Shown here: one piece after another, positions 1 through 5,048 of the stretch
Layout of the letters: each line of letters begins with the position of its first letter
How positions within the stretch are numbered: the stretch's first letter is position 1
NCBI GenBank assembly: GCA_027070385.1
Contig: JALXDW010000314.1
Coordinates: 1-5,048 of the forward strand
Source of the DNA: Chromatiales bacterium
GTDB lineage: Bacteria; Pseudomonadota; Gammaproteobacteria; UBA6429; Thiohalophilaceae
Direction of reading: 5' to 3'
Length of the DNA: 5,048 nucleotides
Translations under genes and position numbers: made by a program
Notes under the pieces: model-generated
Databases searched by the model: none
Told to the model about the DNA's origin: nothing
The model's input: the letters and a program-made list of their open reading frames with translations, nothing else

Positions 1-31
1 CTATAAAGGTTGATTTTATTGGCAACACGAC

Positions 32-60
32 TTGACCTGACGCGTTAAAAAGCCCATTAT
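32..60 (+). promoter_or_regulatory. Candidate sigma-70 promoter of the PDH operon
   Basis: A TTGACC hexamer at 32-37 matches the -35 consensus at five of six positions. It is followed after 17 bases by CATTAT at 55-60, which matches the -10 consensus at four of six. Transcription would then begin near 67, leaving an untranslated leader of about 70 bases before pdhA. A 5-bp inverted pair, CGCGT at 41-45 and ACGCG at 61-65, brackets the -10 element and could be an operator. I see no site resembling the E. coli PdhR operator. The assignment rests on hexamer match and position only. Confidence 0.45.
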
Positions 61-138
61 ACGCGCCTTTTACGGCTTAAATTTTACTCGTAAAGCATAC
101 GTTAAGTCATTCATTTTTAGACATTTTTAAGGTAAAGC

Positions 139-1152
139 ATGAAAGCAGAGGATAAAAAACGGCTGTTACGCGAAATGATTTTTGCGCGACGCTTTGAAGA
201 TCGCACTTTTGAAGCTTATATGGAGCGCAAAATTGGCGGATTCTTGCATTTGTATACCGGCCAGGAAGCGGTTGCGCTTGGTGTATTAGAACAGGCTCGA
301 ATGGGTGGTGGTGATAACGCTGATTATGTCATTACCGGTTACCGTGACCATATTCATGCGATTAAAGCCGGTGCGCCCGCTCGCGAAGTTATGGCTGAAC
401 TTTACGGTAAAGAAACCGGCTCATCACGTGGTCGCGGTGGTTCGATGCATATCTTCGACCCGGACGCGAACTTTATGGGTGGTTATGCACTTGTTGGCCA
501 GCCTTTTCCGTTAGCGGCCGGTTTAGCGTTAGGCTGTAAACATAAAGGCACTGATCAGATAGCCATTTGTTTCCTCGGTGACGGCGCGAATAATCAGGGT
601 ACCTTCCATGAAACGATGAACATGGCAAAAGTCTGGAATTTACCGGTACTGTTTGTTTGTGAAAATAATGGTTATGCCATTGGTACTCATATTGACCGTT
701 CAACAGCACAGCGTGACCAGTATAAACGTGTAGATACTGCTTATTGTATGGAAGCGAGTCAGCATGATGGTATGGATATCGAAACCGTGATGGATGCAGC
801 AAAAACAGCGATTGATTTTGTTCGTTCAGGGAAGGGGCCATATTTTCTTGAACTGATGACTTATCGCTTTCGTGGACATTCGATGTCCGATTCCAAAGGT
901 TATCGAACCAAAGAAGAAGAAGCCGAATGGGAAAAACGTGATCCAATCAAACTCTATAGCGACAAGCTGATTAAAGCAAAACTGATTACCAAAGCCGACA
1001 TCAAGGCAATGGAAAAAGAAATTGATGATGAGATTGAAAATGATATCGTTAAATTCGCAGAAGAAAGTCCAGAACCAAAAGTAGAAGACTTGAACAAGTA
1101 TGTATTAGATGATAATCCAGATCCACGCTGGATTGGCCCTCTTAATAAATAA
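139..1152 (+). CDS. pdhA: Pyruvate dehydrogenase E1 component, alpha subunit
   Basis: This is the alpha chain of the alpha2-beta2 thiamine-diphosphate E1 enzyme, which decarboxylates pyruvate and transfers the acetyl group to the lipoyl lysine of E2. The 337-residue protein has the family's usual size. The ThDP/Mg motif is intact: GDG at residues 147-149, then the closing Asn pair at 176-177 (ENNGYAIGT). The N-terminal LYTGQEAVALG segment and the GGSMHIF segment are typical of E1 alpha. The active-site loop RFRGHSMSDSKGYRTKEE begins at residue 243 and includes His247; it has Ser252 where many homologues have Pro. The C-terminal 70 residues are strongly charged (Lys/Glu/Asp). The start is supported by AAGG at 129-132, six bases upstream. 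The gene ends 41 bases before pdhB. Acetoin and branched-chain E1 alpha are relatives, but the neighbouring E1 beta and E2 sequences favour PDH; substrate choice is inferred. Confidence 0.96.
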   Translation: MKAEDKKRLLREMIFARRFEDRTFEAYMERKIGGFLHLYTGQEAVALGVLEQARMGGGDNADYVITGYRDHIHAIKAGAPAREVMAELYGKETGSSRGRGGSMHIFDPDANFMGGYALVGQPFPLAAGLALGCKHKGTDQIAICFLGDGANNQGTFHETMNMAKVWNLPVLFVCENNGYAIGTHIDRSTAQRDQYKRVDTAYCMEASQHDGMDIETVMDAAKTAIDFVRSGKGPYFLELMTYRFRGHSMSDSKGYRTKEEEAEWEKRDPIKLYSDKLIKAKLITKADIKAMEKEIDDEIENDIVKFAEESPEPKVEDLNKYVLDDNPDPRWIGPLNK

Positions 1153-1193
1153 CGCAACAAACAGATTTAAGCATAAATAAAGGTATATTTAGC

Positions 1194-2174
1194 ATGGCAG
1201 AGATTGCATATTGGGAAGCGATATTACGCGCCCATGACGAAGAAATGGCAAACGATCCTTTAGTGATTGCCATGGGTGAAGATATTGGTGTCGCAGGTGG
1301 TACTTATAAAGCGACCCATGGTCTGTTTGATAAATACGGTGCTGAACGTATTATTGATTGCCCGATTTCAGAAAACTCCTATACCGGTATCGGTATTGGA
1401 GCATCAATGATAGGGGTTCGTCCTATTATCGAAATCATGTCGATTAACTTTGCATTATTGGCACTGGATACATTGATTAATGCAGCAGCAAAAATTCGTT
1501 ACATGTCGGGTGGTCGAATTGCCTGTCCCATTGTTATGCGTACACCCGGTGGCACAGCTCACCAGTTGGCAGCACAACACTCGGCACGTTTGGCACGTAT
1601 GTTTATGAGTACATCCGGTTTGCGTGTGGTAACACCACGCGGCCCCATTGATGCTTATGGGATGTTGAAATCAGCAACACGTTGTAACGACCCGGTTATC
1701 ATCATTGAGCATGAACGCATGTACAATATGAAAGAAGAAGTGCCTGATGAAGAATTTTTCCGCCCACTGGAAGGTGCTGAAGTGGTTCGTGAAGGCAGTG
1801 ACATTACTTTAATCGGCTATAACTATTCTGTACATTTATGCCTGGAAGCGGCTAAAAAGCTCGAAGCGGATGGCATCAGTGCTGAAGTGGTTGACTTACG
1901 TTCACTTAAACCACTTGATCGGGAAACCATTCGTAAGTCGGTAGAAAAAACACATAAAGTTGTTATTGCAGAAGAAGATGAAGCGGCAGTGGGTGTTGGC
2001 TCGGAAATTATGGCTATTATTAACGAAGATGCTTTTTATGCACTTGATGCACAGCCAATGCGTATTTATGCGGCTGATGTACCGGTGCCTTATAACCATA
2101 AGCTTGAACTTGCCGCTATCCCGGATGCGAATGATGTATACATGGGTGCTCTGAAAGTAATGGGCAAGATTTAA
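1194..2174 (+). CDS. pdhB: Pyruvate dehydrogenase E1 component, beta subunit
   Basis: This is the partner of the upstream alpha subunit. The two chains form the E1 active site at their interface, and the beta chain normally also docks E1 onto E2. The 326-residue length is standard. An N-terminal pyrimidine-binding half carries GEDIGVAGGTYK and the PISE motif (residues 57-60), whose Glu60 corresponds to the ThDP-activating glutamate. AAQHS places His129 at the conserved active-site His. The C-terminal transketolase-C half includes SLKPLDRETI and ends in the usual PVPYNHKLE region. An AAAGG at 1179-1183, ten bases before the ATG, is a good ribosome-binding site. The short 41-base gap from pdhA indicates co-transcription. 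Motifs such as EHERMYNMKEEVPDEE recall cyanobacterial/plastid E1 beta more than mitochondrial E1 beta (from memory, not an alignment). No key residue is missing. Confidence 0.96.
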   Translation: MAEIAYWEAILRAHDEEMANDPLVIAMGEDIGVAGGTYKATHGLFDKYGAERIIDCPISENSYTGIGIGASMIGVRPIIEIMSINFALLALDTLINAAAKIRYMSGGRIACPIVMRTPGGTAHQLAAQHSARLARMFMSTSGLRVVTPRGPIDAYGMLKSATRCNDPVIIIEHERMYNMKEEVPDEEFFRPLEGAEVVREGSDITLIGYNYSVHLCLEAAKKLEADGISAEVVDLRSLKPLDRETIRKSVEKTHKVVIAEEDEAAVGVGSEIMAIINEDAFYALDAQPMRIYAADVPVPYNHKLELAAIPDANDVYMGALKVMGKI

Positions 2175-2180
2175 TCACAA

Positions 2181-2290
2181 AGAACGAGAGGCTAAATTAC
2201 TGCGTTAAAAATCAACTCAAAATGCTCACTTACTATTGTAAGCTCCGCTTTTTCGTTAATTTTTGCCTTGTACTTTAACCTCTCGCATCT
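2181..2290. repeat. 110-bp imperfect palindrome (REP/MITE-like intergenic repeat)
   Basis: Two 53-base arms (2181-2233 and 2238-2290) are inverted copies around a TATT loop. About two thirds of positions pair when one gap is allowed in each arm. The best blocks are the apical stem CTTAC/GTAAG (2229-2233 with 2238-2242), the AAAAAT/ATTTTT block, and the outer CGAGAGG/CCTCTCG (2185-2191 with 2279-2285). The right arm is not followed by a T-tract, so it is not a classical intrinsic terminator on the + strand. The shape (long arms, small loop, between genes of one operon, no ORF) fits a dispersed palindromic repeat that folds in RNA and may affect stability or readthrough. I cannot show other copies from this window, so the family is unassigned. 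Confidence 0.7.
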
Positions 2291-2313
2291 CCGTGATACG
2301 TGCTAGTAGTTAG

Positions 2314-2341
2314 TTTTAAACTTACACACACTATTTATAAA
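2314..2341 (+). promoter_or_regulatory. Possible weak internal promoter before the E2-E3 gene
   Basis: The AT-rich stretch after the palindrome contains TATAAA at 2336-2341, matching the -10 consensus at five of six positions. The only nearby -35 candidate is the poor TTTTAA at 2314-2319, 16 bases upstream. A promoter here would let the E2-E3 gene be transcribed independently of E1 if the palindrome lowers readthrough. AT-rich DNA produces such matches by chance. The rest of 2291-2399 shows only small palindromes (AAACATGTTT at 2340-2349) and no gene I can support. Confidence 0.2.
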
Positions 2342-2399
2342 ACATGTTTAAGAATAAATATGTTTCAAACAGAAAAAATCAATTCGGAATTAAATATCG

Positions 2400-5048
2400 A
2401 TGGCTGAACCATATGTAATTAAAATGCCCAAACTTTCAGACACCATGGAAGAAGGCACGATTGTCACCTGGGAAAAAAATGTTGGCGACTTTATCGAACG
2501 CGGTACGGTTGTTGCGACTGTTGAAACAGATAAAGCCATCATGGATGTTGAAGTTTTTCGTGAAGGTTATCTATCCGGTTGCATTGATGTTGACTCGGTT
2601 GTCCCTGTTGGAACTCCTATTGCATACCTGGTTGAAAACAAAGAAGACGTATCAGGTGATATGGCTATATCTGCAACATCTGAAACGGTTGCAGCAGAAA
2701 CCGATAACAGCCAAAACACCACTCAGGAGACGGCCGTTTCCGAAGAAGAAACGGATGCGCCCGAAGGTGCTTACGCGGTTAAAATGCCTAAACTGTCAGA
2801 CACGATGGAAGAAGGTACCATCGTTACCTGGGAAAAAGAAATTGGCGACAAAATTGAACGTGGTGATGTGATAGCGACGGTTGAAACCGACAAGGCCATC
2901 ATGGATGTTGAAGTTTTTCGTGAAGGCTATTTATCCGGCCCACAGTTAGAAGTTGATAGCGTGATTGAAGTGGGTGGTGTGATAGCCTACATTGTCGAAG
3001 ATGAAGCCAGTGTTGTACATAAAGCAAAAACCGTCTCTACAGCCCCTAAAAAAACAGACCCAATATCAACGGAAACCAAACCGATTCCTGCTGGAACGCA
3101 TAAAGCAAAAACACATATCGCTGCAATGCCATCCGGAGCAACACCGGCTCCCCGTCCACGCAGTGGGAAAGCCACACCTTATGCGCGTCAATTAGCCGGG
3201 GCACATGGTATTGATTTAAACAGCATTACCGGCAGCGGTCCTGATGGCATTATTGTTGCTGCCGATGTCCTGAACAGTGAAGTACAAAAAACAGCAACCA
3301 AGCGTATTTTCCAGGTACCGGGTGAAGGTCGAGCCATGACGGCAATGGAAAAAGCCGTTGCTCACAATATGGAATATTCTCTCTCCATGCCGTTGTTCCG
3401 GGTGACCATGAATATTGATCCTTCTGCATTAAAAATGGCATCCAAAGCAAAAGGATTTTCTTTGACGGTGACATTGGCAAAAGCATCTGCTTTAGCCATT
3501 GAAAAGCATCCCAGCATTAATGCAGTTTACCAGCATGAAGATAGAATTGTAGAACGTGACCAGGTGGATATCGGCCTGGCTGTAGAAACGGCGGGCATGG
3601 GTTTAGTGGTTCCTGTCTTACGTGATGCTGCCAATCGTGATTTGGCGGATTTATCTGCAAACTGGAAAGATTTGGTTGACCGTGCGCGTGCACGTCGTTT
3701 AAAACCGGAAGAATACTCAAACCCGACCTTTACCATTTCAAACATGGGGATGATGGGTGTTGCACAATTTGATGCTATTCCTTCACCGGGCACTTCTGCC
3801 ATTTTTGCAATCGCAACGTTGGGGCCACAGGGTATGCCGGTCACCATCACGGCCGATCACCGTATTGTAAACGGGGCCGATGCAGCGAAATTCTTAAATA
3901 CGTTTAAAGAACTGGTTGAAACGCCAACATGGCTAGATGCTGCTGCAACTTCGGTGGCTTCAACTGCGTCGATGGGGGCCGCTCCTAAGTCCAGTGGTTT
4001 TACTTTAGCGAAAAAAGATAAAAATTACGATTACGATGTTGTTGTCATTGGCGGTGGACCGGGTGGCGAAGATGCTGCACGTGATTTGGTCGGTGAAGGC
4101 TATAAAGTAGCAATGATCAACGACTCAGCTTTCCCGGGTGGTGAATGCTTATGGCGTGGTTGTATTCCATCAAAAGCATGGCGTGCAGCGGCAGATAGAA
4201 TCCGGGATCGTGCACATGATAAATTACTCGGTGTCACCGGTACCAATAAACCTGAGCTAAAATGGAATGCATTGGAAAAACATCGCCGTGAGGTTCTGGA
4301 AACACGCGGTGGCATGGCATTAAATACCGATAAAGGTGTGAAGATTGATGTGATTCAGGGTTTTGCACGTTTTGTTGATAGTCATTCTGTCCATGTTGAT
4401 ACGGCAGGCAATACCAACGACCCACATACCCGCGATATTGCCGGCACGGGTAAAAAAGGTAAAACAATTACTTTCGGGGCAGCCATTATCGCAACCGGTG
4501 CGCCTCCTTTTGTGCCACCTATTCCAGGTGCCAAAGAAGGTGTTGAATCCGGTGGTGTTTTAACCTCCGATACCGTTTGGGGCCTGAAAAAACAGCCCAT
4601 GAAAATTGGCGTGATCGGTGGTGGTGCGATTGGTGTTGAAATGGCACAAATTTTCCAGGACTTTGGCAGCAAAGTTTTGTTAGTCGAAGGTGCGGAACGT
4701 ATTCTGGCCGAAGTTGAAACCGATGTTGCCAAACAGTTAACGGATATCCTGAACAACGATAAACGTTTAACCATTGTCACTTCTGCCAAAGTGGTTGAAT
4801 TAAAAGGTAAGCCAGGTGAAATGAAACTGGTTTACGAAGACAGTGAAGGTAAAAAGAAAACCTACAGCTGTGATTATGTCATTATGGCAACGGGTAAGCG
4901 CCCGGTGCTTGAACCGCTTAACCTGGATAAAGCCGGTGTTGCTGTTGAGAATGGCGTGATTAAAGCCGATGTACAGAGTAAAACCAATGTGCCGCATATT
5001 TTTGCAGTGGGTGATGTTGTCGGTGGCTTAATGCTTGCACATACTGCA
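2400..5048 (+). CDS. E2-E3 fusion: dihydrolipoamide acetyltransferase joined to dihydrolipoamide dehydrogenase (partial, runs off window)
   Basis: One uninterrupted frame of 883 codons joins two PDH subunits. Lipoyl domain 1 (residues 1-80) and lipoyl domain 2 (about 122-200) each carry ETDKA, with lipoylation sites Lys45 and Lys165. Linkers rich in Ala, Thr, Pro and Lys or Glu follow each. A peripheral-subunit-binding domain occupies about 258-292. The E2 acetyltransferase domain (about 301-511) has TFTISNMGMMGV with Ser447 and the ADHR motif with catalytic His487; Asn491 replaces the usual Asp. A roughly 30-residue linker (512-541) leads into E3: FAD motif GGGPGG at 551-556, redox disulfide Cys583/Cys588 (CLWRGC), NAD motif GGGAIGVE at 740-747, Glu763 at the end of the second strand (NAD rather than NADP preference), and FAVGDVVGG with Asp872. 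About 110-120 residues of E3, including the His-Glu dyad of the dimerisation domain, should lie beyond the edge. TAA at 2391 blocks upstream in-frame starts, so ATG 2400 is well determined; its ribosome-binding site (GGA at 2386-2388) is weak. Confidence 0.95.
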   Translation, partial: MAEPYVIKMPKLSDTMEEGTIVTWEKNVGDFIERGTVVATVETDKAIMDVEVFREGYLSGCIDVDSVVPVGTPIAYLVENKEDVSGDMAISATSETVAAETDNSQNTTQETAVSEEETDAPEGAYAVKMPKLSDTMEEGTIVTWEKEIGDKIERGDVIATVETDKAIMDVEVFREGYLSGPQLEVDSVIEVGGVIAYIVEDEASVVHKAKTVSTAPKKTDPISTETKPIPAGTHKAKTHIAAMPSGATPAPRPRSGKATPYARQLAGAHGIDLNSITGSGPDGIIVAADVLNSEVQKTATKRIFQVPGEGRAMTAMEKAVAHNMEYSLSMPLFRVTMNIDPSALKMASKAKGFSLTVTLAKASALAIEKHPSINAVYQHEDRIVERDQVDIGLAVETAGMGLVVPVLRDAANRDLADLSANWKDLVDRARARRLKPEEYSNPTFTISNMGMMGVAQFDAIPSPGTSAIFAIATLGPQGMPVTITADHRIVNGADAAKFLNTFKELVETPTWLDAAATSVASTASMGAAPKSSGFTLAKKDKNYDYDVVVIGGGPGGEDAARDLVGEGYKVAMINDSAFPGGECLWRGCIPSKAWRAAADRIRDRAHDKLLGVTGTNKPELKWNALEKHRREVLETRGGMALNTDKGVKIDVIQGFARFVDSHSVHVDTAGNTNDPHTRDIAGTGKKGKTITFGAAIIATGAPPFVPPIPGAKEGVESGGVLTSDTVWGLKKQPMKIGVIGGGAIGVEMAQIFQDFGSKVLLVEGAERILAEVETDVAKQLTDILNNDKRLTIVTSAKVVELKGKPGEMKLVYEDSEGKKKTYSCDYVIMATGKRPVLEPLNLDKAGVAVENGVIKADVQSKTNVPHIFAVGDVVGGLMLAHTA
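2415..2939 (+). repeat. Tandem lipoyl-domain coding repeat within the E2-E3 gene
   Basis: The two lipoyl domains are encoded by direct repeats exactly 360 bases apart, about 2415-2579 and 2775-2939. The protein segments KMPKLSDTMEEGTIVTWEK (residues 8-26 and 128-146) are identical, as are the segments around the lipoyl lysines. At DNA level 32 bases are identical without a break (2535-2566 and 2895-2926). Other codons differ by synonymous changes; the two lipoyl lysines, for example, are AAA and AAG. After residue 60 the second copy has one extra residue. Two to three lipoyl domains are common in E2p proteins; this pair looks like an internal duplication or a pair kept alike by gene conversion. 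Confidence 0.9.

Noticed and set aside
3..35. An open frame ending in TGA at 33-35 that might be the tail of an upstream gene.
   Set aside because: Only ten codons are visible and no family can be recognised.
42..51. GCGTTAAAAA in the pdhA leader also occurs in the palindrome (2202-2211), suggesting a second, degraded repeat copy.
   Set aside because: Similarity stops at these ten bases; the flanks do not match the palindrome arms, so chance is the better explanation.
473..946. A 157-codon minus-strand frame inside pdhA.
   Set aside because: It lies antisense to highly conserved E1 alpha coding sequence, including the ThDP motif, and its translation shows no recognisable domain.
2238..2300. 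Reading the intergenic palindrome as a rho-independent terminator after pdhB.
   Set aside because: No T-run follows the outer arm, the stem is long and imperfect, and the E2-E3 gene downstream belongs functionally with E1.
2461..2871. A 136-codon + strand frame in the lipoyl-domain region.
   Set aside because: It is an alternate frame of the two lipoyl domains. Its apparent internal repetition simply reflects the repeated DNA.
3972..4022. Possible internal start (ATG at 3972, Met525) that would make E3 a separate gene.
   Set aside because: The frame is continuous with E2. The only purine-rich match (GGTGG near 3953-3957) is about 14 bases away and weak, and Met525 lies inside the linker. 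Secondary internal initiation cannot be excluded, but it is not the simplest reading.

Overview
The window carries one metabolic locus, all on the + strand: a pyruvate dehydrogenase (PDH) complex operon of the heterotetrameric-E1 type. From left to right it holds a 138-base leader with a plausible sigma-70 promoter, E1 alpha (pdhA, 139-1152), E1 beta (pdhB, 1194-2174), and a 225-base intergenic region dominated by a 110-base imperfect palindrome. The last gene starts at 2400 and is still open at the window edge (5048).

The third gene is the notable part. I translated it codon by codon and found no stop or frameshift over 883 codons. It encodes two lipoyl domains, a peripheral-subunit-binding domain (PSBD), the E2 acyltransferase catalytic domain, an Ala/Ser/Thr-rich linker, and then a dihydrolipoamide dehydrogenase (E3) domain. 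E2 and E3 are therefore one polypeptide, whereas they are normally separate proteins. The window cuts E3 just after its second FAD-binding motif, so its C-terminal dimerisation domain lies outside. Several local departures accompany the fusion: loss of the conserved Arg in the GxxGR part of the PSBD, Asn in place of the usual Asp in the E2 HxxxD motif, a shortened segment just before the E2 catalytic His, and an insertion in the E3 FAD domain.

Together the three genes encode all activities for pyruvate + CoA + NAD+ to acetyl-CoA + CO2 + NADH. E1 alpha/beta decarboxylates pyruvate on thiamine diphosphate and acetylates a lipoyl lysine of E2. The E2 catalytic domain passes the acetyl group to CoA. 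The fused E3 domain reoxidises the dihydrolipoyl group and reduces NAD+.

The organism is probably a proteobacterium, with a moderate base composition and a palindromic intergenic repeat of a style I associate with marine gammaproteobacteria. This rests on general impression, not on a marker gene. The E1 is not the homodimeric AceE type of E. coli. By recall, E1 beta and the E2 catalytic domain look closer to cyanobacterial/plastid PDH than to the mitochondrial form. I see no tRNA, rRNA, CRISPR array, insertion sequence or transposase.
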